Part shown: positions 1-11,511 of the stretch, one piece after another | How positions within the stretch are numbered: the stretch's first letter is position 1 | Layout of the letters: every line of letters begins with the position of its first letter | Assembly: GCA_037176885.1 (NCBI GenBank) | Contig: JAWWNJ010000129.1 | Span: forward strand, 186,001 to 250,000 | Source of the DNA: Favolaschia claudopus | Lineage: Eukaryota > Basidiomycota > Agaricomycetes > Agaricales > Mycenaceae | DNA: 64,000 nt | Direction: 5' to 3' | Translations under genes and position numbers: made by a program | The notes under the pieces: generated by a model | The model's input: the letters and a program-made list of their open reading frames with translations, nothing else | Databases searched by the model: none | What the model was told of the DNA's origin: nothing

Positions 1-582
1 CGGTTCTGTCTGCCATTGTACTATTCTGCATTACATGTGTAATGCATATTCTGGGCACGTCTCCAGGTTCTCATTCCGAAACTGACTCCTGCGGCCTTGC
101 CCATTCTACTCACGCGTTGAAAAAAGTGAATGGTTGGCGATCGAGAAAATGCCATAAGCGGATAATTTGTATTTTGCATGAGTCGAGGACCCACAATCTC
201 CCACTCTAATATACGGTCGATCTTTGGACCCACCAGTTCATGAATCACGATCAGTTCTTGTTCTTCCCCACATTAGTATTTGTTGCCGTTACATAATCGT
301 TTCCATCGCTTGTGATTCGACGGAGCGAGTCAAAAGTCGATAAATCCGGGTTACTTCCAGGGCACCTCACACGAACATGACTGCTCCAAACAGATGGATC
401 GTGACTTGACATAATGCGCGTGGGTAGTTGGGCCCTTCTCTCCGTTCTCGGCGTTTTGCAAAGACAATAGAACAATAGCCAAGTAGCCCTGATCCGTTTC
501 GTATACTCTCACATCGCAACGTGCCCTTCGGTGGTTAAAGAGGCAGCTCAATGCTGGCTTGCGACCCATACTTTCTTCCCTC
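1..582. other. Left-edge region, no supported gene
   Basis: No gene can be modelled with confidence here. A minus-strand frame around 354-567 reads a plausible peptide (it contains NHRRARCDVRVYE and DQGYLAIVL) that could be an exon of a small gene divergent from the one starting at 583. I see no clear continuation, splice pattern or family match. The rest looks like intergenic sequence. Confidence 0.3.
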
Positions 583-999
583 ATGCCTGTCAATACCGTC
601 GCCTACGAGATCTTGTTTGAATTTACAAATGATACGCAGGACATAGTCCATTTGACTGGGCCTTCTGGACGGTCTGCACCTCTCGAACGCGGCCAAGATA
701 TTGCTTTGGTGAGACTGCAAATTACTCAAGCGAATACGACGTGAATCTGATATTCATGTGCCCATGAAGGTGTTAACAGCCGGCGAAACATACCAATATA
801 CGCTCAGACAGCTGTCGCAGCCAAGAAAGGCTCAATTATCGTGCGTTTGACTTGAACTCGCTCAACGCATAATAACATGGTGGCGAGAAGAGTGCGAGCA
901 TGGAATGATATCCATTGCCGCGCGAGCAGCGTATTTGCAGGCACTTGTGGGAGCGCGGCATGGCCTGGGTCAGGGGTAACGGTTACGGGGAGGAGTTGA
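583..999 (+). CDS. Small conserved-looking protein of unknown function
   Basis: Three exons (583-708, 770-840, 888-999) join in frame with GT-AG introns of 61 and 47 nt. They give a protein of about 102 residues starting MPVNTVAYEILFEFTNDTQ. There is no signal peptide and no membrane segment. The middle reads TAGETYQYTLRQLSQPRKA and the C-terminal part holds two cysteines (NDIHCRASSVFAGTCGS) before a glycine-rich end. I do not recognise the family. The ATG at 583 is the first that opens this frame. A read-through of the second intron in another frame also stays open for about 30 codons, so the third exon is the least certain part. Confidence 0.5.
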
Positions 1000-1295
1000 A
1001 CGATTCAACTCAGAGCATGGTAAGATTTTCATGTGCAAGTTGACAAAAGGAAAATTCAAATAATCCATTCGTGCAGTTTTTCTGTTCCTTCATCCATCCA
1101 TCCATCATCGCAAAACTGTCCACGCATCATACCGATCGAGCAGCCTGTACATTAGCAGCATTTCTGAAAAAGCATTATTTATCAGCGACTCAATGCGCAA
1201 GTTTCAAACCAGCAAAATTTACGTGAATACGTTCCAGACAGCGGTTTGATTTTTGTAGATCGCGAAGCCTGTACAAAAGATACCAAGTTTACTTA
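1000..1295. other. Intergenic, convergent 3' ends
   Basis: This stretch separates the stop of the small plus-strand gene from the stop of the minus-strand mannanase. No coding signal, RNA gene or repeat is visible apart from a short CATC-rich run near 1092-1107. Confidence 0.4.
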
Positions 1296-3390
1296 CTAAT
1301 TGGAAGATGGGGGGTTATAGTTACCATCGTTTGGCGACGCTCCATTGATGAGCGCGTCCGCGTACTTGATCAGGCGATTTCCGCCGTTCTCTTTCAATCC
1401 CAGGGCTCCGAACTGCCAGGGCATTATGCTGGACAGCATTTAATGCACTTGGTTTTGATAGTAGTGCGCCCGACTCACCCTCTGCATCCGATTCAGTATC
1501 GTGGCAGGAATTAGGTTAGGTTCGAAGAAGCTCACCCGTGTTTGGTATCCAAAGCACGTCCAACCCAAGACGGATAAATTTTAGTTTTGTTTGCTTAGGA
1601 GGTTTTATTTGTTTTTGGCCGAACTACACATTTATAGACGTACCAAGACCTGTGATTCCGAATTCCTCAAGAATCACGGGCTTGTTTGCTTTTTTAGCCG
1701 CTGATGAAGAAAAAGTTTTACAACCTAACCACTTCGGCACTAATTGACATACGACGAACCTTTCGCATGGGCATCGATCCAAAAGAGACCCCACGACTCC
1801 ACAGAGAAATTGGAACCGGGGAAATCCTGTAGAGACGAATTACTATGGACTCGAGGAGTTGACGGTCTAACTTACAAGCTGCGGGTACCTGGGCAATCTC
1901 TTGAGCAAATAGCGCCTACTATGAGAGCTACAGACATACCACGTTTGAGGATACATATGCTGGCGTTCGCTCTGTTAGCATCATGCAATTTTGGGGCCAT
2001 TATCTTACGTAGGTATTGAAATCGACATTGGGAAGAGTCAAATCAAAGTCGAAATCCTCTCCCGCTTGACTTAAAAGCGAGATGTAAGTGAGGTCTGACA
2101 AGCACCTGACTGATGGCTTGCCCGTTGAAATTGTAGTCGGAAGAGAATGCGGGATCCTTCCAATTAAAGTGTCCTTCACCACCCGTGGTTATCATATGGT
2201 GTGCATCCCTACGACGTCAGAAACTCATAAATCTAACCGATTGGGACATCCTTGAGTGGTAGATAGTTACGCACAAGCTTCGGATGAAATCGGACTGCTG
2301 CTTGTACCATTTCGATAAAGTTCCGGCCTGGGCCGAACAGCCCGAACTTGAGGGCAGGTCACCCAGACACCGTGCTTCGTTCTGTGTGGGCATGTAAAAC
2401 AGTATTCAATTTGTAGTGGGAAACATCCAAACCATCATTTCCCAAGCGAAAATGGTAGGCGAATTTTTGTATCTGTTCACAAGCGTCTTCACGTAACGTT
2501 CTAGAGTATGAAGTGGTTAAGTTGCTTGAAGGCGATTCTTGCGACAGAGAACTTACGATAAGAGGCTATCATCCTGGGGTCGGTGTAGAAGACGTCATGA
2601 ATGCTGGCTCCGGGCAGTATATGGTCAACGTATAGTTCCAATCCCTTTGGCACCAGTTTAATTATCATGGTGCAGAGAGACAAGCTCTTACCCCATATCC
2701 AACCCTGCGTAATGCGAGTTGAACGACATAACAGAACAAACCTACTCAGGACCTACCAATTGTTGGTGAAAGCAAGGATAACCTTGATATCGTATTTCGC
2801 AGCGGTCTCTATGACATGATCGAGGCGCTGAAGGCCATTGGGGCCATCATTGAGAGTCCAGTCATTATTGTTCCAAACCTACAGCAGAAAAGTTACAACA
2901 CAAGTACGAGAAAGACATTATTGCACATACTTGATAGTATGTCAATCCCGACTGCTGAGCGCCAGCTAGTTCCGACGCATTCTTCAAGAGCGTTAGCACG
3001 ATACGACGGAAACGAAAGGCACATTCGGCATACTATTGCGTTGAAACCCCAGGTTCGAAGGACTTTGACCCCAGCACTTTGCATTTGCCGAAACGTTGAC
3101 TTGACGAAGAATTTAGAATGTCAGACAGAAGTTGTACTCTGACCTACGTCTACATCTGACGCGGATGTCAAGAGAGGCAGCCACTGAATGCTGTGAGTTC
3201 AAACGTCTGTAGTGGATTGAGAGAGGCTTGCGTAGGAATTTGCTCCAACGAAGGCAAAAGGAGAGCCGTCGAGCTGAAATTCCGGACCGCGCGTAGTTAC
3301 GAAGCCTTTAGGGACGTTTCTTTTCACGTTAGCACTTTCCACATTGGCGAAGAGGGAGAATAGCGCAAGGAAAGGTATTGGGAGCCTCAT
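1296..3390 (-). CDS. Secreted endo-1,4-beta-mannanase, GH5 (subfamily 7 type)
   Basis: A multi-exon gene whose translated pieces follow the GH5_7 order. It starts with a signal peptide (MRLPIPFLALFSLFANVESA), then GANSYWLPLL, VKVLRTWGFNA, DVFYTDPRMIASYRK and a TIFAWE-MM segment spliced to NEARCLGDLP, which carries the acid/base glutamate. Next comes SAGEDFDFDLTLPN, then KPVILEEFGITG with the nucleophile glutamate, and GIMPWQFGALGLKENGGNR. It ends NYNPPSSN. There is no carbohydrate-binding module. Family enzymes hydrolyse mannan backbones in plant cell walls outside the cell. The first intron (3184-3231) has a GC donor. The last intron (about 100 nt) joins DTKHG to IMPW. Both catalytic glutamates are present, so the gene looks functional. 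Confidence 0.85.
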
Positions 3391-3658
3391 GATTCACGCG
3401 ACTGAAGGACGCCATTGCGACTCGTCTTTATATTAGAAAACAGACAGTTTCTCGGTAGAATTTCGGCGTGAACTGAGGACTTGTGAGGAACGAGCGGCGT
3501 CAGATGATAGTTTGGGCGGAAGTTCGCAAATCCGCAGGGGTAGTGCAGTAGGATCGAGAACTAGCCTCTGCAAGATCGTCCTGGTAGTATGGCCAAAAGC
3601 TAGTTGAAGCAAAGCAACCGGCGTGCGAAATTGATTCAGCGCCTATCACTCTTCGCAG

Positions 3659-6423
3659 ATGCCAAAAAGTGCAAAAAAGCGGAAAGATAAAGCAGCAGAC
3701 TTTTCAAAGGCCAAACTCAAACTTGGGAAAGGAAAACAGCTGCCCTCAAATGCAATAGACACAACCTTCAAAGCTCGGTGTGCGTCCAACCCAACGCTCA
3801 TAACTTGCAACCCATTTCTTGCATTTAGCAATCGCGCTACCATCCCAAAGCATTACCATCGACAAGGATGTTTCGGCCCCCACCACAAAACGACGCCTCA
3901 CTTTCGATGATTTAACTGCTCACCTCAAACACTATAACGCCGGGACTCGCAAAGGTCATACCTCTCAATTTCCACCAACACAAGACTTGACCAGAATCGT
4001 GTTGTAGATGCAATAGCGGGACTCCGTGAATTATTGGATGCTCATCAAGCCCTCCTGGAAAGCTCGTTAACGCCCCTCATCAATGCTACCGTACGGCTTG
4101 TTGGAGACGAGGTCACTATTTTGTAGTACCCAAAATAGTGTCCGTCTGATATCCTTCTAGGACGCTGGAGTCCGCAAATCGCTGCTCGATTTCTTTGCCT
4201 GGCTTTTCCCTCGAATACCCAAGGTGCGTATTTCACTTGTTTATCTGTCTGCAACTGACGTATCCCAAGGACGATATAGCTCCCCATGCTTCCGCCCTCC
4301 TCTTGTTCACCACTTCTGCGCAGACCCACATCTTCCCGGAAATCCGAGTAGACGCTATACGCTTCCTAAACCTCTATCTCGAACATATTCCCGCTGCTGT
4401 GGTAGCCGGCTGGAATGAGAAGGGCAACGAACATGGAAGTAGGGTTCTTGAAGGCTATCTCGGCATCCTCAGTGCGGGGACCAAGTTTGGCGAATCTGAC
4501 GGTCAGCTTTGCTGCATTATCGTCGTTTCTACTGCTTATTTTACTAGGACCGATGAAGGCAACTTCCACCGCAAGCGTGGTGCTAACTTCTTCGGTAGGT
4601 CTCGAATACTATCTGAAGATTGTGCAGCTGATCATCTATTCAAGTCCAAGCTTGTCGTCCTTCAATCATTGTCCACGTTCTTACGTTACGCTGCGTCCCC
4701 TCGTGGTTGCTCACATTCCTCACAGGAGGCGGAGTATGCCTCATTTATTGACACCTGGTACATGGCTTCCTGGTTCAAAACTCGCCAAGCTTATACAGTC
4801 TTTGATGGACTTCTACAACCTCGCCAGACAGAGAACAGTTCTCATCGCCACGCTCACAAGATCTGGCAAGCTCAAGTCGATGATGCTCAACTCAATGACC
4901 AGCCCCCCACTCACTATCCCCTTGTCGATGCGTTTTCGACGCCATGGACATTTGAGCAGCTATCGGACATGACAAGCGATGCCCATCGTTCTTCAAACGA
5001 AGGAAATACCGCATTTATCATTGTAAGTCAAACCCGTTGCTACATCACCGTCAAACTGAGAGTTCGTAGCACCTTGCTCGAACGTTGCACTCGACTCTTA
5101 TATCCACTTTCCTGGACTGTGCCCCGTCTGTGTTCTCTCCGAATGGGACTGTGGACGAAACCCAGACCAAGTTGATTGTCGCCGGCGCCGAAATTGCGAG
5201 TCATCTATATGGTTCAATCCTTCGTTCGGAAAAGGTATCTTCAGGGTCTTGTTCTCCGGATTTCGCAGGGCTGAATCATAATAGGATTCACCCTCATGGT
5301 CGGCGGCTTACCTTGACCTCAAATCCATGTTGGGGTACATGGCTCCCTATTTTCCTTTTAGACTTGTTGGCTCTCGCGAACTCAAGGTAGCTTTTTTTTT
5401 GACTCGACGAATACCTTTCTCAATTAAAACGCTTAGGTCGAACAATTGTTTCAAGCGCTGAACCTTACATTTTGTGAACTCATGTCGCTGCTCGTTCTAA
5501 CCTCAGAGAGTGCAGCTCAACATCGAAATAAATCGTCCACGGCGGGCGACTCAAAATACAACATACAATCGCAGGTCGAGCGCGTCAGCGAGTATGTCGT
5601 ACAACTCTTGAAAGGGGAAACAGGGTCGACCTCGCAGCTGAGCCGACCATTGGCTGCTACCGCATATGCGGCCCTTCTTCCGACAATTTGGGCCTTGGTC
5701 AACAACTCTAATCCAAATCTACGAACCTCTTCAAGTCTGGTCCTACGAGCTACGCTAGACCATGCAAGTCGAGCATCGTCAAAGTCAGCCACAAAGCAAA
5801 CCACTGTTGAGTTTGTTGCTCGCCTGGTTCTGGTACGTTTTTTTTTTCGTTGATCCTCCTACCAGCTCAAGAAACGATTGATATACAGCTCAGCACCGAC
5901 TCCCAATTTACCGGTCATCTTGCAGCTGACGATGAGATAACGCAGTCAGTAACCGAATGGATAAATCATCTCCCTAAATGTCTTTGGGAACTAGGATCGA
6001 GTAATCTGACTACCACTGAGGTATGTACTCATACGTTACGGTTCCATTCTTCAAAAAATTGATGGGCCGCAGATGATCTTCCGTTTTCTCATCATATTAT
6101 GCCAACGCCGGGCTCGGCTCTCAAACCCTCAGGTGAGCACTGTACGATCTCCTCTCCTCCAACATCGCAGAGTTGATATTGGACTGTAACAGACTGTCTC
6201 GCATCTGCGTTCCCAGCTCGCTCTCTACTTTACTTTCACGCATGCGACACGCGGTCGAATACCAGGACCGTATTTCAAGATTCCATCCTCGTCTGGTGTT
6301 CGGCGGCTTGCCCTGGATTTGGCTGCGTTGACGGGCGACGATCAGTCCTTATGGTCTGCCGTGGACTTGGCAACTTCGGGGACAGAAGATGCATTGTACT
6401 GGAAGAATATATGCACTCCATGA
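3659..6423 (+). CDS. IPI1: Pre-rRNA-processing protein IPI1 (TEX10-like)
   Basis: The N-terminus MPKSAKKRKDKAADFSKAKL and the following KLGKGKQLPSNAIDTTFK match IPI1. The alpha-helical repeat region follows: LTFDDLTAHLKHYNAGTRK spliced to DAIAGLRELL, then GVRKSLLDFFAWLFPRIPK and FPEIRVDAIRFLNLYLEHIP. In the family, IPI1 works with IPI2 and IPI3 (Rix1 complex) in the nucleolus and nucleoplasm to remove ITS2 and mature the 60S subunit. About ten short introns break the gene. The last exons read MIFRFLIILCQRRARL, TVSHLRSQLALYF and DALYWKNICTP before the stop. It is longer than yeast IPI1, as in other filamentous fungi. It is divergent from the mannanase (268 bp apart) and convergent with eIF3h (88 bp). 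Confidence 0.85.
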
Positions 6424-6511
6424 TCTGGGTTTTGGCTTCCTTTGAGATATCGAGACACAAAACAGCTCATCAGCAGCATGCTGTGCAACATGAAACACAA
6501 ATCTACTGCAG

Positions 6512-7838
6512 TCATACAGAGCGCACACTGTACATTTTAATCAACCCGCTACTCGCAGTGCTCTCCAGGCTTTTCCCGTACGCATCTATCTGACCCAATA
6601 ATAGCATACTTTCCAGCCGACTGGGCTCAGGAGGAATCTTGAACAGCCGAGCAACGTCCTCCTCCGGTAACGGTGCAAGATCTTGGGCAACTCGGGCTGC
6701 ATTTTCTTCCTTGCGTTTGGCAATGTACAGGTCAGCGCGCGCCCGCTCGCGTGCTATCTGACGCGAGAGATACGCAAGATTTCCTTCCTCTGTCCGGTAG
6801 CTATCAACAGCCTCAATGATCTGCTCGAGATTTTTCGTGAGCCCGGTGGTTCCGAGATCAAGAGAGCTGAAAGATGGAGGAAGTATGGAAGACCTCGAAG
6901 TTTCGGGGGTTGTGTCGGGAAGAATGGAAGGCGCTGATTTCGTGAGAGTACCCAAAAAGGAACCTAGCAGAGCATTGGTTCGGACTTGAAGGGGTATTTC
7001 TTGGAGGATGGAAGAGAAGGTGAGGCGGTGATCCACCAGGCTAATAAAATATTGGTGTATCATTAAAGAAGGGATATAGCAGGAAGTTACCTAGATGTGC
7101 TGAAGTTGGATTTCCGGTAGGCGTCTAGGAATGGGGGTGTAAGGCGGAAAGCCCGGAAAGATGCGTTCCCTCGGGCAGTTAATGAAAGATCTGACGACGG
7201 AGTAATTAGACAAGAGAGGCGACGAAAGATGTAGCACACCATGGACAATGACAATGCCACCATGCCGCAACTTATCCTGGTGAATTGCCTGAATCTCTAC
7301 AAGATTCTGATTGAAGAACGCGCCGAGCGTTGTGGCTTGGTAGAATCCAACTACGCTGTCATCTGCGTGTACCTCACGCAAAGATCGCAGCATTGACGCC
7401 TGATATCGAGCTGAGGAGATTTAATCGTTGGGTTGCCTCCAACGAAAGGACGGTCATACCGCTCGACTTGGCCGCTTTTTCGTCTTCGTCGCTGACATGG
7501 TGCGGCAGCGCAAATGAATTCGAAACTTCAAGAGTTCCGTCAAGGTCGAGACCAAGGAGAAGACCGTGGACGGTGGAGGAAGATGCTTCTCTGGAATGCT
7601 TGAGTATTTTCGTTACCACCTGAAAAAACAGGCATCAGACGACTAGAATCGGTTCGCATTCAGTTGAGCAGACCAGGCCATCCAGTTGCACAACTTGGAG
7701 AGGAATTTCGGCTTCGATGTCAATGACTTTGGCCATAGAAGAGGGTATCGCCTCATACGTGGGAGCGGCGGGAGCTGGAGCGGCCGTGGGGGCGGGCAGC
7801 GAGGCCGCGAGGGCCGCCGCCATCGACGTTGCTGCCAT
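6512..7838 (-). CDS. Translation initiation factor eIF3 subunit h
   Basis: An Ala/Pro-rich leader from MAATSMAAALAA precedes IPLQVVQLDGLVVTKILKH, the start of the eIF3h MPN domain. The domain continues with VHGLLLGLDLDGTLEVSNSF, then LREVHADDSVVGFYQATTLG and VEIQAIHQDKLRHGGIVIVH. The catalytic JAMM metal-binding pattern is absent, as is normal for eIF3h. The C-terminal part (LTKNLEQIIEAVDSYRTEEG, then a charged helix) also fits. The protein is a non-catalytic MPN subunit of cytosolic eIF3. The start at 7838 is the ATG before the Ala-rich leader; an upstream in-frame ATG exists but adds an unlikely extension. The gene for subunit eIF3b lies 17 kb away. Confidence 0.85.
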
Positions 7839-7931
7839 GATACTTTTCTGGCGAAGCCGGTGCACAACATCCATACATAAAAGATCTCGACAATAATCCG
7901 CTTTACGTAAATACAAACACTATTGAAAATG

Positions 7932-10900
7932 TTATACAACCGACATGAAGGTTCCCGCAACACCTTGTACGCCCAAACTTTCATGTAAATATGCGCTTGG
8001 TCGTTGCACATATTTTTCCACATCGAAGTCGGAACGGGGATAGGTGAGCGGTACGATCTCTTCCACGCAGTCTCCACATTTCTTAGTGATGAGAGCCTTG
8101 ACGGTTGAAACATTTAGAACTTTCTGCATACAGCCATATTTTCTCCGTACCTTCAACATTTTGCCATATCTAAGGGCCAACGGTACCCTCGTCCCCACTT
8201 TTAATATTGCACTTCTACGCTCTGTATATCAGCAACAGTGTAAAAGGCAGACCAACAGACGTCAGCGCACAGGAAGAAATCTAATTCAGCCCGTAGTGTC
8301 GATATCTGCTCTGCCGTATTCGCATCGATTGCAGCCTGAAGAAAGCGCACAAGGACCCGGCCGGAAATGAACCAGCAATACTAGAGATATGTTTATTTAG
8401 AAACATCATGCATCGACCGAAATCACATCGGTCACCGTGCAGAAAGGATCCAAAAGAGTGATGTCAAAGCTGGTACTGCAGATTGCATAACAGAGGTCAA
8501 GAGTTGAGCGAGCGGCCGTTAGGATCTTCAGAGCGTAAGGTCAGTCTATTCTATGCCAGCAAGGACCAACGAACTTTCAAAGCTGAGATGCATCCGGAGC
8601 GCCTGACATTTGCTTGTGGGTCATGTAGAAGGATGCACGCCCTGAAAGCCGTCTCATTGAACGAAGCTTCGAAGAGGTAACACACGTACATATAGGGCAT
8701 TGTACATGCCACGTATCTTGGAGAAGCGTGTTGATGATTACTAGCGCAAACAAGAAGCGATAGTCGTTTACTCACAAGTGTTGATCTACCACATTGCCCA
8801 GTAGTGGCTGCCGTAGATGAGACGGAAATGAGGAGCGGAATGAATTTGCGATGTGGTCCAGTTCAACGAAAGCAGGAGATCCTCTTGGAGATCTCTTTAG
8901 TGGCCTTCAAACGTATAGGACGAGTAAGAAGTACCTGGGGTCGACAGGATCCAAGGGGTCCGTCTTCTCGTTGTGTGCCGACAGCACGGTAGCGTCTCCG
9001 AAGAAGTGCTTAGCGCGAAAACGCAGGTTGAAATTTTTCACTCGAGCTGAGAAATTGTTAGGAACGGCGAAGGATATAGAGTGTGCATACACAGTAACAT
9101 TGCACCCTTGATATACAACACAAACGAGTCTGTTTGATTGTCAGGATTCACAAGGAGGACGTCCCGCGTGTGTGCCCATTGTCTATCGGGTGGGGTAACG
9201 AGTTGGCCTGTTTCAAAGTGGTCCCCACGAACGGGAAGTAATTGGGAGATGTCCTGATCATCCAGATTCATCGCCCAGCCATTTGCAACTCCGTGAAGTC
9301 TGTGTTGATTCAGAAAATCGCGGACAAACCATGTATGGCGGGGGCGAACCTTTCTATCGAAAACTGAGTGGTGTTAGCGTTTGAGGTCAGATTTACCCTA
9401 GCCAAGGAGGGAGAAAGGGAGACGCACAGCTGTTCGTTACCGATATTAGGGTATACAATATCCAAATTCAATGAAGTCCCCACCTAGCCAAAAGACATTT
9501 CTTCGAGTTTCATCTTCTACTACAGTGTGGGCAGGGTTGATGATTGAGGCTGGGCGCACCTGTCCCTCGAGAAAACATCAACGAAGGCGAACAGGACACT
9601 ACAAATCAGCCTACAGATTGTGTGATGGATTGGACTGTGGGAATGATACTTTAGCCGAGGTTGGCACTGAAACGGAATATACAGACACGGAGGACAAACG
9701 TTCAGTCCTAGTGGGACAGCCACTCGTAACGAATGAGAAGAACACATGTAGACCTGGGAGAATTGGGCGTCAAGTTGTCGTGTTGGGGACTTTCCATCGC
9801 ACCTCGAGCCACTGAGAATGTGACCAGTAAAACCAAGACAAAATAATCCGAGCTTGAAGAATTGTTAGCAGATCGGTCCTGACACGAAATCTGTTAACAA
9901 ACCTTGGACCTGTTCAAACAGTCGTTCGCCAATGGATTCGAGCTGGTCAGCGGTCTCTCGAGCCAAGTTGGCTTGCTGCTCCGCAAAAGAATCAGGGCGG
10001 CCTTGCGCTCGATGTCTTGCAGAAAATATCTCATCCAATGCGACTTCAGAAAAATCAGGTTGAGGTGGAGATCTATACGCACACCTTGAGTCAGATTCGA
10101 TGAGATCGAGGATGGTTTCACTCACGTCACGGCGGCAGTATAAAGCGAGCCTACGGCACAGATAGCGTGCAAGATAGAGATGGCGGGGTATTTAGGATGA
10201 CTGGGACTCAGGTTCAAGCATGTCATGAATGTCGGAAAGTGCAATACACGATTGGCATGTGGATGAAATACAAAGAACACCTATATCGCGCAGTCAGTGA
10301 CTGAGTCACATCCCTTGCCCATTTCGAGGCAGGTCCACTTGCCTCAACCAAATGCCTTAGCAGTTCAGGATCGGGTAGTCCAGGCGGATAATTATGCCAC
10401 AGCATCTCTAACCCTGAGGACGACTGCGGGGAATTCCCGGAACTAGGAGGTGAAGTATTGGTTGTTCCGGCTGGCGTAATGAAGTCGTCGAATGTTGAGT
10501 TCTGAGAGCCAATTGCACTAGCGAGTAAATCCAAGTCGTATTGGGAAGTCGATTGGTTCAATGAGCTGGATGAATGCAATTCTTTCTGGAGAAGAAGCGC
10601 TTCCAATTCCTCTACACTGAATTAGGATAGTTGGGTGAATAATCATATTCGGACATACGGATGCGGTTTTCCAGTTTCTCGACCCGAGTTTCTGACGACT
10701 CGACAATCGGCGGGGGTTCAACTAGTACGGGGATTCCAGACACAGCACAAGACAGAATCATAAAACACGAACTATCATCGAATGTGCAATCCGGAGCAGA
10801 AGGTAGGTTCTGTGTTCCCGACTGTGCGTGAGCGACTGCGTGGGCATGGGATCGTATGCAAGTCGAGCACGCAGGTCGCTTGGCGTCACTGACGAGAGGT

Positions 10901-11232
10901 GAGACTTATTGCGAGCTGGGATTCCTAATTCTAGTATACAGACCATTTCTAGAGAACATGATCAGGCATAATTGAACATGAGGTTTTGCGCTCTCCTGCT
11001 TACCAGCTTCCGGCGCCGACACTCAGGTATTTCGTGAGTTCGCACTGCAAGGAAGCAATGATAATACAGTACCTGGTGGCATGCCTGCAGAAATGCACCA
11101 ACATAACTTGTTCAGAAACTAAGGCTCAAAGAACGAAACCGAAGGGCACACTTGATTCCTTTTTAACGGATGCGGGCCATCTTGTCGACTAGAGGAGTGA
11201 GTCGGGAAGCTTGATGAGGGTACCTTGGGCAT
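7932..11232 (-). CDS. Zn2Cys6 transcription factor with fungal-trans domain
   Basis: The N-terminal exons splice to a zinc cluster reading ACHQCRRRKLKCDAKRPAC then STC, with a sixth cysteine in SAPDCTFDD. One exon in the cluster is only 5 nt (10944-10948). Downstream are the middle-homology pieces: LWHNYPPGLPDPELLRHLVE, VFHPHANRVLHFPTFMTCL, SILHAICAVGSLYTAAV, LRVAVPLGLNVCPP, VRGDHFETGQLVTPPDRQW and LLDPFCT, then ISGRVLVRFLQAA, VPLALRYGKMLK and a C-terminal LHESLGVQGVAGTFMSVV. The family binds DNA through the binuclear zinc cluster; its target genes cannot be read from sequence. At least ten introns. The start is uncertain: I chose the ATG at 11232 because MPK splices in phase onto the cluster exon. 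Confidence 0.75.
10944..10948 (-). other. 5-nt microexon inside the zinc cluster
   Basis: Read on the minus strand, the five bases AAATG sit between an AG acceptor and a GT donor. Joining the upstream exon (ending in the CTG of RRRKL) to AAATG and then to the next exon (starting T-GAC-GCC) gives L-K-C-D-A. This restores the third zinc-binding cysteine. Direct splicing without these bases gives a TGA stop. Confidence 0.65.
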
Positions 11233-11511
11233 AGATGCGGCCACAAAATTCTTGGGGATCAGACACTACCAAGTACGATTCCAAGCTTTGAGCAGATCAA
11301 TCGCAACACCGATTTCACACGCTTGTTACGGTGACTTGTGAGGTGCTTACATTCCAGCATGGCCGCTCTTGGCCGTTCGTTACGTCCAATCCATCCAGAT
11401 ACATAGCAGTAAACTAAACATAGCGTTGAACGGAGCCTAATAATGATAAAATACTGTCCCGACGGCAACCCAGCGCGCCGAATATATGAACCAGAAGTAA
11501 GTAAGTAGAGG

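Noticed and set aside
7635..8113. Minus-strand frames spanning the eIF3h start and the transcription factor 3' end as one extra gene
   Set aside because: The pieces are explained by the last exons of the Zn2Cys6 factor (ending at 7932) and the eIF3h leader (starting at 7838).
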